64,000 nucleotides of DNA from Motilimonas eburnea (GCF_021295345.1 NZ_JAIMJB010000008.1:1-64000); one strand, 5' to 3'; counted from the first letter of the stretch, positions 53,001-62,216 are shown. Program-made: numbers and translations. Notes: generated from the letters alone by a model not told the origin.

Positions 53001-53283
53001 AGTAATCCGTAGGTGGTACCGGGCTTCTGTTGATGGATTTTTGAATTAAATAACCTTCAAGATTCGATCTGTCTTCGTCGAGCTGAGCTAGCTGCAGGCG
53101 ATTTGAATCGAAGTCATAATCGTCATAGATAGAGTTAATAAAAGTCTGGTCTGCGAAAGCAATCGAGATAGGTGAAGGCGCGATAATACCTAACAGCACG
53201 CCGAGATACGCAATGTGGAATAATTGCATTCCCCATGTAACGAAGATTGCGAATACCGTGGTCAGTTTAAATGTATTATTCAT
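50077..53283 (-). CDS. traN: TraN-like mating-pair stabilisation protein
   Basis: 1068 residues from the ATG at 53283 (AAGGTG upstream). Very Cys-rich with spaced pairs (C-W-A-S, C-C-I-A-P, T-A-C-D-D-D-E-K, C-G-K-K-I-L-G-I-C, C-C-Y-D-S-I-L-S-R-I), typical of TraN, an outer-membrane adhesin contacting the recipient. Length matches TraN of IncA/C, SXT and IncHI elements, larger than F TraN (602). The N-terminus has a hydrophobic export segment. Directly after traU, as in those systems. Confidence 0.85.
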   Translation of the reverse strand: MNNTFKLTTVFAIFVTWGMQLFHIAYLGVLLGIIAPSPISIAFADQTFINSIYDDYDFDSNRLQLAQLDEDRSNLEGYLIQKSINRSPVPPTDYSRYNSPITGETLDKSAKNARAISSQVAAPVMDGQGRIESSYKTKGKTDIQTNSEGKVEIQARSDQGSDGANIEQREFLGEDADSPEITFDAPSTYGDNNAFINSGKQTRSRLETGNTQDAKAYQTLMNSYSSNPKRDISPFDPVFTNGANEIKRAAEGQGEWFMDCQNVTTTRQQTVHVPDWQDTTCKQPKRDNPVSCELSRDLHVPIYLIGGTGEVEMCGPNCVKLTIEQREDNSGYTGELQLCKLGGKDSLLTVCPGQLPAQCKQRTNAVRLKFDEEISITSAVIKSARWDDNTQVKLGNSPIMTFNGDSSGSSLPTSECETLGIWDLPQAGVRDVDITAAMNDELSTKADRIIQFSQSVSYGGIGGLEYDEAGTPSFIGGSGEAKVEIEIHFSGDFFNDEHIQTPELCYDKVIASNGICSYESIEAIEVGTHGLHQSILNIGRPLYPGDTGNLTWKANLKGYFCDPLKNQPLTVTLDDGTVKSLNYNDIRTMPDNCMDIKTNPACYKKSETCTEGWFDDGTNECYMKTVEYSCDVGVSYTRNVSTTTNTCAGLLNCSGGDCFNFGNEVNNDFDRAAAMLQVANNMNGDAECEDPNDPSTCRVFNGEPKYCSWASWISESKKSDFGANCCIAPDGINFMDYLSAGHTLYQSSEWLATAEAVPEVVQGAWSNIHTPIADGISSAGEMMSNAWSSVTDSFAGAADMLAGNAATTSGGTLATTGSTSVAQGGADVATSFGLDTLKQEAMNYAYEIMGPDLGGVFFEPTGIGADVALSSGMQTVASIVSAVMMVYAAYQFVKLALNLLTACDDDEKDMGMRITLKQCFKTSGVYCGKKILGICVKDRRDYCCYDSILSRIIMKQAYEQVGFKPGCEGLTPTEISQLDWSQIDLSEWVALMQQGDFMPSVGEDFTQDALTGSGRYLNNDTRENISDRMENRLDGNDLQNRAIEAREHIKIENLDCSQVPRPSACDWN

Positions 53284-53300
53284 CACCTTCACCTTTTGAA

Positions 53301-54401
53301 TCACCAAAGCACGCAGCAATCAGTCCAACGCCAAATCATGTAAACGAAATCTTCTTTACCGGGTCTGTGCCGGCCACCAGCGGGGGTCGCCCATTTGTGC
53401 ACCGATTCACCCAACGGGTGACAACATTTGTCACTGGGGTCAAGTGCCGATGGCGGGATCAAGTTACCATCACCATCAGTTTCACCTTGCTCATTGGGCG
53501 TCAGGATATTGGTCGAAGCTTCTGGCACGGGATATAACATAGACAGCTTATATTGAGATCGCGGGATCATAGGATGGAATGAAGCTTCACACATTTGATT
53601 ATTGCCCATGGTCTTGTACGCCAAACCGCGTCGGTGCAGTGAGGCTAACACGCGTTGTGTGATTAAACTTGAGCCTCGGACATGATCAACGTTGGCTGTA
53701 TAATTACCTGTTAGCGGATACAATGTGCCGTCACAACCAGCGCAACCAAACGTATTCTCACTCACATTACCCGCAGTCACAGCGGCGCAATCCCCGGCAC
53801 ACCATAATTGCGCTAACGGATTAGCAAAAATAATGGCCTCTGGTGCTAACATCAAAGCCAGCATATCGTCATGGTAAGTTGGATCGAGCTCTGATAGATA
53901 AAGTAAATCCATGTCGACAAAGGGATCTTTATTGCACTCTGGAATAATAAAAAGCTCAAGCATGTAGGTAAGTGGATAAGCCCAATAGTGGTACTCATAA
54001 AATGATTTTTCTGACGAATCATGCTCTGTTGAGTCTCGGCTTTGGCCGAGATTGTAGTTCTCTTGCAGCGTTCTCCCCCCCAGAACAGGGCTGCACCAGG
54101 GTTGCTTAATGACCTCTTGCAATCGAACAGGCAGATTAATCCCTAAGGGATATCCAATCTGTGGAACACCTGCAGAATCCGGGCAATCGCAAATTCCCGT
54201 AGTCGTCGCAGCGCCATCAGGCTTATCTCCAAAACCAAAAAAGTTAATGGGCAACAAACAAGACCAACAAACTTGAGTGATGAGATTGGTTGAAAACAGG
54301 CCAGCATCTTTACAGATCTGGCTAGCGTTCCCTAACGTGTCGTTAGCTTTAGCCGTAAAATAGGGAAAGGTTAAGATAAATAAAAAAAGAAGTCTTAACA
54401 T
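53301..54401 (-). CDS. traU: TraU-like conjugation protein
   Basis: 366 residues from the ATG at 54401. Signal peptide to about residue 20, then the Cys- and Trp-rich TraU pattern (C-W-S-C-L-L-P, C-D-C-P, P-W-C-S-P, C-A-G-D-C, C-A-G-C-D-G). TraU is a periplasmic protein required for DNA transfer in F-type systems. Lies between traW/trbC and traN in the conserved order. Confidence 0.9.
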   Translation of the reverse strand: MLRLLFLFILTFPYFTAKANDTLGNASQICKDAGLFSTNLITQVCWSCLLPINFFGFGDKPDGAATTTGICDCPDSAGVPQIGYPLGINLPVRLQEVIKQPWCSPVLGGRTLQENYNLGQSRDSTEHDSSEKSFYEYHYWAYPLTYMLELFIIPECNKDPFVDMDLLYLSELDPTYHDDMLALMLAPEAIIFANPLAQLWCAGDCAAVTAGNVSENTFGCAGCDGTLYPLTGNYTANVDHVRGSSLITQRVLASLHRRGLAYKTMGNNQMCEASFHPMIPRSQYKLSMLYPVPEASTNILTPNEQGETDGDGNLIPPSALDPSDKCCHPLGESVHKWATPAGGRHRPGKEDFVYMIWRWTDCCVLW

Positions 54402-54402
54402 T

Positions 54403-54549
54403 TTATTTCCCCACGCCAACAAGGAGTTCCTTGAACCAATTGATGACTGTTTCGATGTAGGGCATTGCTTGGCCTGCCAAGTCAGGATTAGTGCTTGCTA
54501 TGTAAATGCCTGCCGCGGTGAACACAATTGCGTAAAATACAATCTTCAT
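54403..54549 (-). CDS. 48-residue exported peptide between traW and traU
   Basis: ATG at 54549 with AAAAG upstream; stop one base before the traU start. One hydrophobic N-terminal segment, then an amphipathic helix I-N-W-F-K-E-L-L-V-G-V-G-K. Position in the tra operon suggests a small periplasmic or membrane part of the channel. Confidence 0.6.
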   Translation of the reverse strand: MKIVFYAIVFTAAGIYIASTNPDLAGQAMPYIETVINWFKELLVGVGK

Positions 54550-54555
54550 TTGCTT

Positions 54556-55809
54556 TTATCCTTCTTTGTTGGCCAATGTTTCTGGCAGGGCATGTTGAGT
54601 AACAGTGAAGTATTTCCCAGTGGCTTCTATTTCGGTTGGTGTCCCTTTGAGTGCGAATTTGCGAATGATTTCAGGCTGGCTTAGGTACACATTTCGTTTA
54701 AATCTGGCGCGCAGTGACTCAAGCTGCTTCCAACCATTGTTGGTGTCTATTTCAGTCGCTAATAGCATGAGCTTTGAATAGATTCCTTGGTGGCTGAGCA
54801 GGCTATCAACCCAAGCTAACTCGCTTTCGTTGCTTGGGTTAAACACCACCAAATGAATCTGTGTATGCGCCTTTTCTAATGGGTTAATTATCTCGCCGGC
54901 CATGCCAATTAACTCACCTTTGCGATTAAACACATCCTTTTGGATTTTGACCGTTGGATCGATATACCACGTTGCCGATTCCTGAGCCCGAGGCAGTTTT
55001 GTAAACGTCTGTTTGGACCAAAAATTTTCATAAGCGGCGCGCTTCTTTTGCTCCCAGTCTATCGCTAGCATGCGCTTTTGCATGTCTTCGACAAAATCCA
55101 TTTCATCAATATCATGGACATCACCAAATACCCCTAAATCGGTTTCGCTGCTTGTTTCAAGCTGTTCAATGAACCAATCTGGATTCATTACTCCGGCTAC
55201 TTTGTAAATCTTTCCAGCCTTTTCATAGGTCATCGCTGGAACACCTGTGATCCCATATTTTCTAAAGTTATTTGGATCAAGCTGGAACAAAGGGGCTGGG
55301 TCTAACTCCATTTCATTTGTTAGCTTGGCAACGTACTGAAAAGTGTTGAGTATGTTTTTGGTCCCTTTCAGTAAGCCTCTAACTTGAATAGGGATGCGCT
55401 TTTGTGACGATACTCTAAGCGCTTCTTTTACGATGGACTCAGGCATTCCAAATGAGATGTAAATCTTCATTCCTGGGTAATCTGTAGGTATGTCCTCAAG
55501 TTCACGCTGCTGATTTGGTTGCTCAATTGCTTTGGCGAATTGGTCAGCTCCTTCAACCCAGCCAGATAGATGATTTGTCGTTCCAGAAATCAACTGACGC
55601 CGCGCTTCTTCGGCTATTTCCTTCGCTATCTCTTGCTCTTTGGTAAGATCCGCTCCTGATACATTAGTGTTAATGCCTTCAAGCCAACCAGCTTCCTTTG
55701 AGCGGGCAATCGCAGCATCAATGGTCTCGGAAATGCCAGTCTCTTGGGCTGAAACATTAAGCACACAGGCTAAGCCACCAGCTAAGATGACGCGGTTAAA
55801 AAAAGGCAT
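54556..55809 (-). CDS. traW: TrbC-TraW fusion protein
   Basis: 417 residues from the ATG at 55809 (AGGGGAGGG upstream). Signal peptide, then a TrbC-like thioredoxin-fold part (G-M-K-I-Y-I-S-F-G-M-P near residue 112, G-I-T-G-V-P-A near residue 185), followed by a TraW-like part. In F these are two proteins that interact during pilus assembly; IncA/C and SXT elements have the same fusion. Confidence 0.85.
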   Translation of the reverse strand: MPFFNRVILAGGLACVLNVSAQETGISETIDAAIARSKEAGWLEGINTNVSGADLTKEQEIAKEIAEEARRQLISGTTNHLSGWVEGADQFAKAIEQPNQQRELEDIPTDYPGMKIYISFGMPESIVKEALRVSSQKRIPIQVRGLLKGTKNILNTFQYVAKLTNEMELDPAPLFQLDPNNFRKYGITGVPAMTYEKAGKIYKVAGVMNPDWFIEQLETSSETDLGVFGDVHDIDEMDFVEDMQKRMLAIDWEQKKRAAYENFWSKQTFTKLPRAQESATWYIDPTVKIQKDVFNRKGELIGMAGEIINPLEKAHTQIHLVVFNPSNESELAWVDSLLSHQGIYSKLMLLATEIDTNNGWKQLESLRARFKRNVYLSQPEIIRKFALKGTPTEIEATGKYFTVTQHALPETLANKEG

Positions 55810-56332
55810 ATGCCCTCCCCTGAATATTGGATACGGGTACCGTGCCCCAAAATCGACTGTCATAACTCCTTGGCAAATCACCTAACATCAATAGCTCACC
55901 TTCTGGAACCACCCCATGGCGAACAATCGAATCAAGGTCTCTTCCTATACTGGCTGCTATCGGTTTGACAGAGCTGTAAAAGAAACGAGTCTCTCCAGTT
56001 CGGCTTGTAGTGACTGTGATATCTGGTGTGATGTCGTATTGCTCTCCAGCGACAGCAGCAACTTTTTTAATGAAGCGCTGGCCCTGCTTGAAAAACCGGT
56101 CACCCTCTATAGGGAAAGCAAAAGCAAGAATATCGCCTTGCTCATAATGCTTATCCCAAGTGTCGATAACCCAGACCTTTCCTTCCAAGCATCCTTCGCC
56201 TTTTTGCATGGGTAGCGAAACCTCATATCGCCACATGAAAAGCCCTACAAAGGTATAAATAGTGCACGCGATCAACCCACCAATCATGATGCGGCGTTTC
56301 ATGGGATTGAAATGAGGATTGCCTTGCGACAT
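55796..56332 (-). CDS. TrhF/TraF-type signal peptidase S26
   Basis: 178 residues. One N-terminal membrane span (about 14-33), a V-S-L-P segment with the likely nucleophile Ser, F-I-K-K-V-A-A-V-A-G with the general-base Lys, and the conserved G-D-L-P-R-S-Y-D-S-R-F-W-G box. Such enzymes process pilin or tra exports. Overlaps the traW start by 14 bases, as expected for the order trhF-traW-traU-traN. Confidence 0.8.
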   Translation of the reverse strand: MSQGNPHFNPMKRRIMIGGLIACTIYTFVGLFMWRYEVSLPMQKGEGCLEGKVWVIDTWDKHYEQGDILAFAFPIEGDRFFKQGQRFIKKVAAVAGEQYDITPDITVTTSRTGETRFFYSSVKPIAASIGRDLDSIVRHGVVPEGELLMLGDLPRSYDSRFWGTVPVSNIQGRAYAFF

Positions 56333-56371
56333 GTCTTTTACTCTATGTTTTCGTCATTAATACCTATTTTT

Positions 56372-56536
56372 TCACATTGCTTTTAACCACTTTTGCATTA
56401 CCAGCGCTAATTTGGGCCGTCTAATGTTTTTGGATCCGATTCCAGGAGCTATTGGTGGAAAACCATGAGCATATAGACATTTATTAATACTTATGTTGCA
56501 GTTCTTCGCGCAGCTGGTAGAGTTGTATATAGAAAT
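56372..56536 (-). CDS. Possible 54-residue gene with ATT start
   Basis: No ATG or GTG, but an ATT sits three bases after GGAGGAC, exactly where all array genes have ATG. The leader has the same competing pairings: CCTCC with upstream or downstream GGAGG. The product is Cys-containing, then basic (K-N-I-R-R-P-K). ATT starts are known for E. coli infC and pcnB. It could also be a decayed gene. Confidence 0.35.
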   Translation of the reverse strand: MSIYNSTSCAKNCNISINKCLYAHGFPPIAPGIGSKNIRRPKLALVMQKWLKAM

Positions 56537-56628
56537 TGCGTCCTCCAGACACGTTTCTAAGGAGGGTGGTTCCTCCTACAGGCGGCTGGTTACCGCCGCA
56601 AGAAAAGCGAGCTTAGGCTCGCTTTTCT
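56537..56628 (-). promoter_or_regulatory. Terminator followed by switch-like SD leader
   Basis: AGAAAAGCGAGC/GCTCGCTTTTCT (56601-56628) is a strong hairpin, possibly a terminator on both strands. Then come GGCGG/CCGCC and GGAGG/CCTCC/GGAGG alternatives before the GGAGGAC Shine-Dalgarno. Confidence 0.55.
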
Positions 56629-56680
56629 TGTTTGTTCTGGTTTTATCAAGAGTTTCTTGGACTTTGTTATTAGACAAAAA

Positions 56681-56706
56681 AATAGGAGCCCTGTGGCTCC
56701 TATTTT
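56681..56706 (-). terminator. Intrinsic terminator after the giant Ig-like gene
   Basis: AATAGGAGCC/GGCTCCTATT with a CTGT loop, followed on the minus strand by a run of seven T. It lies 16 bases past the stop codon at 56722. Confidence 0.85.
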
Positions 56707-56721
56707 CCTTAACCTTGTCAG

Positions 56722-59700
56722 CTACATCTGCACAGATGCTGCAGCTTCTGCAAATGCTCCAGAGTCGTCATAACCTTTAAGAGATACGGATATTAGTTCC
56801 TTATCTGCTTTAAGAAAGCTGATTTTACTACCGGTTACTTCCCTATCGCCATTGATAAGCCAGCGATAACCAACCATGGCACCATCTTCATCTGAACACC
56901 TGGCAACAAAGTATACGGAGCTAATTGTCTCACCCGTTTCCACCTCGCAAATTGGTGGAATGTTTTCGGCCACGTTATAAGTGATCGGTAGCTCTCCCAT
57001 TTGGCCAAATGCGGTTTTAATCACTAATTTTCCGCTATTTGCCCCCGCCTTCATGTCCTTAAATTCACCTATGCGGCTTTCACCAACCTTATCTCCATTT
57101 AAAAACCACTCATAGGACACGATTTGGTCTTGGGGATGACCCAATTTCACCCTTGGGCTCATAATGGATGTCACAGGTTCACGTAACCGTTTTGGCGAAA
57201 GATAATCAGCCACCTCGATATTCATCGGTTCGGGATCAAGCAGTTCAACAAATTCTTTTACGATCACATCATTGCCACGGTTGTCTGACACTCGCACTCT
57301 GATTTCATGAAGTCCCGCATCGTTAACTTTAACTACGCTGTAGCGGCCATTATCGCTGATCAGTGTCATACCAGAATTAAGCTCAACGTTGGTTTTAATT
57401 TCAACATCTGGCGCTTCGACTCTGCCCATTTCGATCTGGACTTTCACTTCTGCAGGTACCACTCTGGTTTTCGGCGTTAGCTTAATGGCAATATCCGGTA
57501 ACTCGTAACGATAGGTCTTGATGTCCACTGTCTTAGAGAACATAGTTTCATCTTTTCGACCTTCAATCCAAGTCTGGTACGTGAAATGCCCCATATCATC
57601 AACAATGTCATCCTCGGACATGGTGATAGCCAATTCCGAACCTTCGACTATTTCACCGTTTGCACGGATCCATTGTGCTTTTGTAGGTCGTGTCACACCG
57701 TAATAAGGCAGTCTTGGCTCAGCTTCAAGTTTTATTGGCTGACCCACTTCTACGCTGCGGGGCAATTTAAGCTTGGCTTTCATGGGTAGAATTTCCATTA
57801 CCTTCACTGACTGGTAGGTTTCACCCCAAGCTCGGGTTTCAATTTGGTCCGCGTGGTTGTATCTCATGCGAGCGCTTACATAGCGAATGCCCTCCGTCGC
57901 TTCAAACGAAAATTCTTCTTCGCCAGGAACCCACGTTTTCCCCTTGTCAGTGCTCCACTCAATGTCACCTTCAGCCACATTAGCCTCTTTACCCATATTC
58001 AGTAATTTGAAGGTAAAGGTTTCACCAGTAATTTTCATTCGTTCGCCTTCCAGCTTTAACTCTGGTCGTTCAAACGCAATCAATTGAAGCGGTTCTGTGA
58101 CATTAGTTGCACCTGTGAAGTCATTGTGGATCACTGCTCTAATGAAGAATTCACCCGGCTCTAGTTGCTCATGGTTAATGCCTTCCTGATTTTTATACTC
58201 CGGCATTTCATTCCAGCTTTGGTTGTCTGTACTGATCTCCCAGCGAATGTCACCTAAGGATCTATCGTCTAATTTTGTGTCAGGCTTATATCGCACGCGC
58301 ACCGACATTGGGACGGTATCGATTATTTTGCTTGCTACCAAGCCACCTTCAAGTTTTTCGCCTTTGTAGACCCGAACATAAGTTGATTTACTAACAATTT
58401 TCCGTGTGTAGCCTTCCACTTCTGAAATCAGCTCACCTACAGCTAAGATTTGACCGCCGTACTCACCAATCTTATCACTGGCCAACTTGAACGATGCCTT
58501 ACCGTCGGCACTTAATTCAACGGGATCAGTAATGGGTACTGACTCACGGTAATTAATTTTGTTCTCAAGGTGTACTTTCCACTTGCCTAGCACCTCTGGA
58601 TCATAGATATCAGAACGTGTGGCGCGGTCATATTGTCCAATACCGACATTAAACGTGGTTTCGCGTGTTGTTAGCGCGACATCATCTACCACTGACATCC
58701 CAATACGCACCCGCTTAGGCGGGACATAGACGCCGCGTATTGTTTTGGTTGTGGCCAACTCTGGCGCTTTGTTGTATTTCGCCGTTAAATCAAAATCCAC
58801 TTCTTGCCAAAGCTTGCCTTCCTTATTTTTGACAGGCACTGAAGCTTGCTGCTCTAAGCCACTGCGAGGACGCTGGCGAATACGGGTGTACTTGATTTGC
58901 TCACCTGACTGGTCAATGGTGAAGTCCACATCGGCTGGCGCGCTTTTTACTAGCGTCTTAGTGAAATAGCCGCCATCTTGCTCTAGCACATACAGGCCAC
59001 TATCTAGGCGTTTCTCAAAACGGTCAGCAATCGTATCAATGCTTGGCGCAGGCGGCTCCTTAACATCAATCGACATTAAGTTGCTGGGTACTACTTTAGA
59101 CGCTCCTTTATGGTTGTGCATAGTGACTTCATAACCGAAATCGTTTGCACCCGTGGTTGAAAAGATACCTGACACTAGGTAATTCCTGCCTATGGGTGTT
59201 GCTACAAACCCTTGAGGAAGCATCGGCCATGAGATCGAACAGGTATGCAAATTAGGCCGCGCTGACGCTTTTGCTATCCGCTCTGTTGGCATGAAGGCAC
59301 ACTTTTCTCCTTCATTTTCAAGACGCATGTTGACCGTTTGGATCGTGGCAAACGCCACCTCAGGCACATTACTTATTGTGAAATTAAGCGGCATGTAATC
59401 AAAGCTAAAGCTCTTGTTGTACTCGATACCGTAACCGTCAACCGCCGTTATATCTAATTGATGTGTCGAATAAGGCTCGAATCCTTCACCAATAAATTCT
59501 TTCGTGGTAAATGAAAGCGGCGCGTTTGGCGTTGATAACGGTAAGTCTTCACCATTTAGTTTCGCACTCACTACTTTGGCGTCACCTGCTAGACCATTGA
59601 ACGCAGCCAACACAAGACTGTCCTCGAAAAAGACTTTGCCTGTGCCGGTTGATGGCATGGATGTGTACTCATAAAATAAACCGATATCCGTTTCCGCCCG

Positions 59701-60900
59701 ATTTGAACGAACATCATTAAAGATCTTGGTCGAGGTATTGTTGTACTTGTCCGATGCCTTTACAGTCGCATCAAACTTACCATGCTCCAGCGAGCTTACA
59801 TCCACATCATAAACATAGTAGTTACCCATCTGAGTTGGCTCACCGTTGGAAACCAATGAGAACTGCTTTGAGCTTGGTCGCATTGTAGCCCGCATGAGTG
59901 TTTTGCCATCTAGCTCTAAACCATCAAAGCTTAGCCCCTCAATTGGCGCATAGTTTAGCTCTATCTGCTTAGGTAACCACCAATCCCCGCCTTTTTGGTC
60001 ATGGCTACTTGTGACAGCAATCTTCGCTATGTTGTTTACGATTTCGACATCCTGGCCATTGATGCTAATACTGCGCTTTAAATCATAACCATCCGGGCTG
60101 ACATTATGTGCAAACAGCTCGATTGAGGGAGGGGTGAAGTCCCACTTTGACACAAAATCATAAATGCTGTTTTCCGCAAAAAACATATTTAATGAATTTG
60201 CTTTGATCTCGTAACTTAATGAGCCTTTAAGTTCTGTCTTGTTATGATATTCGCCGCTCATGTCAATCTGACACTTCGTAGATCCTTCAAGAACATCACA
60301 ATCGCCAATATTGTCGATCATTATTTTTTGATCAAATGCTCTTGGCTCAACATTGACTGTGAACTGGTCTAGGCCATTTCGGTCATTTATTTCTAACTGG
60401 TTGGGATCATAGGTCACGCCTCCGCCATTGGCTGTGACCCCTAATAATTTAGGCGCTGTTGGCGCTTGTACTTGAAAGCCGTCCATGACTTCGGTGATCA
60501 CGATAGGTTTTTTGTTCGTGCCACTGAAAAACGTCACCTTATAACCTACGCTATTCAAACCTGTATCACGAGGAATACCTTGTATAGAGAGGTTTTTAAT
60601 GTCTGAAAGTCCTGCTGGGATATTCGTGAATTCAAATAGGCAACGCTTTTCTGCTTCAGAGCCATCACCAGTAACCCATGCGCTGTCACTAGACACTTTA
60701 CAAAATCCGTTGTCATTCTGCGACAAAGAGACCGTTCTAACCTTAACACCTTGCAAAATTGGACTTGCTTGGCTGTCTATCTTAATTTTTGGCAAATGGG
60801 CATTCACCTCTCCCATAAGATAAAGCGCTTTTGCGCTCGCTGTGGATGAGAGACATCCTGCAAACAACCCAAGAATTGCTATTCGCATTGTGTTTTTCAC
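56722..60900 (-). CDS. Giant secreted Ig-like repeat protein
   Basis: 1392 residues from a GTG at 60900 (GAGG six bases upstream; a TTG four codons earlier is less likely). Sec signal peptide with cleavage after Ser-Thr-Ala-Ser-Ala. The rest is a chain of beta-sandwich modules with recurring Y-x-W, W-S-T-D-K-G-K-T-W and P-P-I/S-I/C patterns of Ig-like and PKD-like domains, as in the large exported Ig-like proteins of IncHI-type plasmids. It has few Cys and no membrane anchor at the C-terminus. Likely surface or released; partner unknown. Confidence 0.75.
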   Translation of the reverse strand: MKNTMRIAILGLFAGCLSSTASAKALYLMGEVNAHLPKIKIDSQASPILQGVKVRTVSLSQNDNGFCKVSSDSAWVTGDGSEAEKRCLFEFTNIPAGLSDIKNLSIQGIPRDTGLNSVGYKVTFFSGTNKKPIVITEVMDGFQVQAPTAPKLLGVTANGGGVTYDPNQLEINDRNGLDQFTVNVEPRAFDQKIMIDNIGDCDVLEGSTKCQIDMSGEYHNKTELKGSLSYEIKANSLNMFFAENSIYDFVSKWDFTPPSIELFAHNVSPDGYDLKRSISINGQDVEIVNNIAKIAVTSSHDQKGGDWWLPKQIELNYAPIEGLSFDGLELDGKTLMRATMRPSSKQFSLVSNGEPTQMGNYYVYDVDVSSLEHGKFDATVKASDKYNNTSTKIFNDVRSNRAETDIGLFYEYTSMPSTGTGKVFFEDSLVLAAFNGLAGDAKVVSAKLNGEDLPLSTPNAPLSFTTKEFIGEGFEPYSTHQLDITAVDGYGIEYNKSFSFDYMPLNFTISNVPEVAFATIQTVNMRLENEGEKCAFMPTERIAKASARPNLHTCSISWPMLPQGFVATPIGRNYLVSGIFSTTGANDFGYEVTMHNHKGASKVVPSNLMSIDVKEPPAPSIDTIADRFEKRLDSGLYVLEQDGGYFTKTLVKSAPADVDFTIDQSGEQIKYTRIRQRPRSGLEQQASVPVKNKEGKLWQEVDFDLTAKYNKAPELATTKTIRGVYVPPKRVRIGMSVVDDVALTTRETTFNVGIGQYDRATRSDIYDPEVLGKWKVHLENKINYRESVPITDPVELSADGKASFKLASDKIGEYGGQILAVGELISEVEGYTRKIVSKSTYVRVYKGEKLEGGLVASKIIDTVPMSVRVRYKPDTKLDDRSLGDIRWEISTDNQSWNEMPEYKNQEGINHEQLEPGEFFIRAVIHNDFTGATNVTEPLQLIAFERPELKLEGERMKITGETFTFKLLNMGKEANVAEGDIEWSTDKGKTWVPGEEEFSFEATEGIRYVSARMRYNHADQIETRAWGETYQSVKVMEILPMKAKLKLPRSVEVGQPIKLEAEPRLPYYGVTRPTKAQWIRANGEIVEGSELAITMSEDDIVDDMGHFTYQTWIEGRKDETMFSKTVDIKTYRYELPDIAIKLTPKTRVVPAEVKVQIEMGRVEAPDVEIKTNVELNSGMTLISDNGRYSVVKVNDAGLHEIRVRVSDNRGNDVIVKEFVELLDPEPMNIEVADYLSPKRLREPVTSIMSPRVKLGHPQDQIVSYEWFLNGDKVGESRIGEFKDMKAGANSGKLVIKTAFGQMGELPITYNVAENIPPICEVETGETISSVYFVARCSDEDGAMVGYRWLINGDREVTGSKISFLKADKELISVSLKGYDDSGAFAEAAASVQM

Positions 60901-61016
60901 GTTGAACCTCAATTGTCTAATAGGGACATTGATTAATTTTATCGTTTAGAACACACGCTCAATTTCATTGGCAAGCCCAATTTTGCACAACTAACGAACA
61001 ATAGGCCGTCTATTTG

Positions 61017-61045
61017 GTAGCGGGCTCATTGATTGGTGGCATTGT
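61017..61045 (+). promoter_or_regulatory. GTAGCG-class promoter of the sliding-clamp gene
   Basis: GTAGCG-GG, 17-bp spacer, CATTGT -10, about 28 bases before the ATG. Confidence 0.65.
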
Positions 61046-61073
61046 GTCCCTAACCACTCTGGAGGGATGTAAG

Positions 61074-62216
61074 ATGAAATTTAAAGTAGATGCGATGATC
61101 GCCAAGCAATTGGTGCGAGTAAACACGATAATCCAAGGTAAAATGGCGAACGCCATCCTAGAAAACATCCATATTATCGCTGACACTAACGGGCTGTTGT
61201 TTACCGCAAGCAACGGTAGCCAGCACGTTTCTGTTGATTGCGCGTTCAATGAAGTGGAAGTTATCGAAGAAGGGCAAATCATTGTCGATAGCAAGCGCCT
61301 CGTTAGTGTGATAAACGCCCTTAATGATTCAAAAGCGGCCACGTTCACAGTGCAAGGTGAAGCTGATAAGCAAAAATTGATTGTCCAATCTGGCCGCAGC
61401 CGTAGTCAAATCCAGTGTAGTGATGGTCACGTTTTTCCGCTTGTTAACGTGGTTTTTTCTTCTGAGCAGGTCAATTTGTCCGTGCCTTTTAGGACATTCA
61501 TTGGAATGTACCACGATGTTGCGCCATTTGCGGCGGTGAACGATGTGCGTACTGCGTTGAACCATTATAACTTGACAACCAATATCGCTACTGGCCAGCT
61601 TCGCCTGTGCGCAACCAACGGCCATTGTGTTTCAGTTAGCTACACCCCTTTAGATTTATCTGGATTACAGGCTGATGTGAACTTGGTTGTCCCTCGTGCT
61701 TGCTTTTCTGCACTTGGCGCTAAGTGCTTCGATGAAAAAAGCGTAGTGAATTTGCAATTTGATGAACGCTGGTTCCAGCTTAAATGTGGCAACACCACCT
61801 TTTCCAGTGTGAGCGTTGATCAGTCCTTCCCTGATGTTGATCGCGTTATCCCGCGAATGGCTAACGCGGAAATAGTTGTCAATATTGATGAATTCCTAGA
61901 AGCCGTTCAGCGTGTCTCTATTATTAACAACAAAGTTAATCCCTCGGTAACGTGTCTGGCTGAAAATGGCGAATTACGCATTATAAGCAACAACCGTTCT
62001 ACAGGTGAATCTTGTGAAGATGCCGTGTCATACCAGATGTCAAGGTGTGACTCACCCACTTGCGAGTTCTCGGTGATGCCTCAATACCTGATTAATGCAC
62101 TTAACTCAGCGCATGGTGATACCGCGATTGTCAAATGTGGGCAGCCAAATTTACCTATTTCTATCTGCACCTCACAATCAAATAATGTATGTGTGATAGC
62201 TCCCTGTCGCGCTTAA
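61074..62216 (+). CDS. Plasmid-encoded DnaN-like DNA polymerase sliding clamp
   Basis: 380 residues from the ATG at 61074 (GGAGGG upstream), close to the 366 of DnaN. Beta-clamp features: S-G-R-S-R-S-Q-I-Q near residue 107, L-R-L-C-A-T-N-G-H near residue 180 (the clamp L-x-A-T-D-G/N-R-L motif), and S-F-P-D-V-D-R-V near residue 250. It is Cys-rich and has lost the terminal P-M-R-L pattern, ending I-A-P-C-R-A. It may load plasmid polymerase or repair factors or modulate the host clamp. Confidence 0.85.
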   Translation: MKFKVDAMIAKQLVRVNTIIQGKMANAILENIHIIADTNGLLFTASNGSQHVSVDCAFNEVEVIEEGQIIVDSKRLVSVINALNDSKAATFTVQGEADKQKLIVQSGRSRSQIQCSDGHVFPLVNVVFSSEQVNLSVPFRTFIGMYHDVAPFAAVNDVRTALNHYNLTTNIATGQLRLCATNGHCVSVSYTPLDLSGLQADVNLVVPRACFSALGAKCFDEKSVVNLQFDERWFQLKCGNTTFSSVSVDQSFPDVDRVIPRMANAEIVVNIDEFLEAVQRVSIINNKVNPSVTCLAENGELRIISNNRSTGESCEDAVSYQMSRCDSPTCEFSVMPQYLINALNSAHGDTAIVKCGQPNLPISICTSQSNNVCVIAPCRA

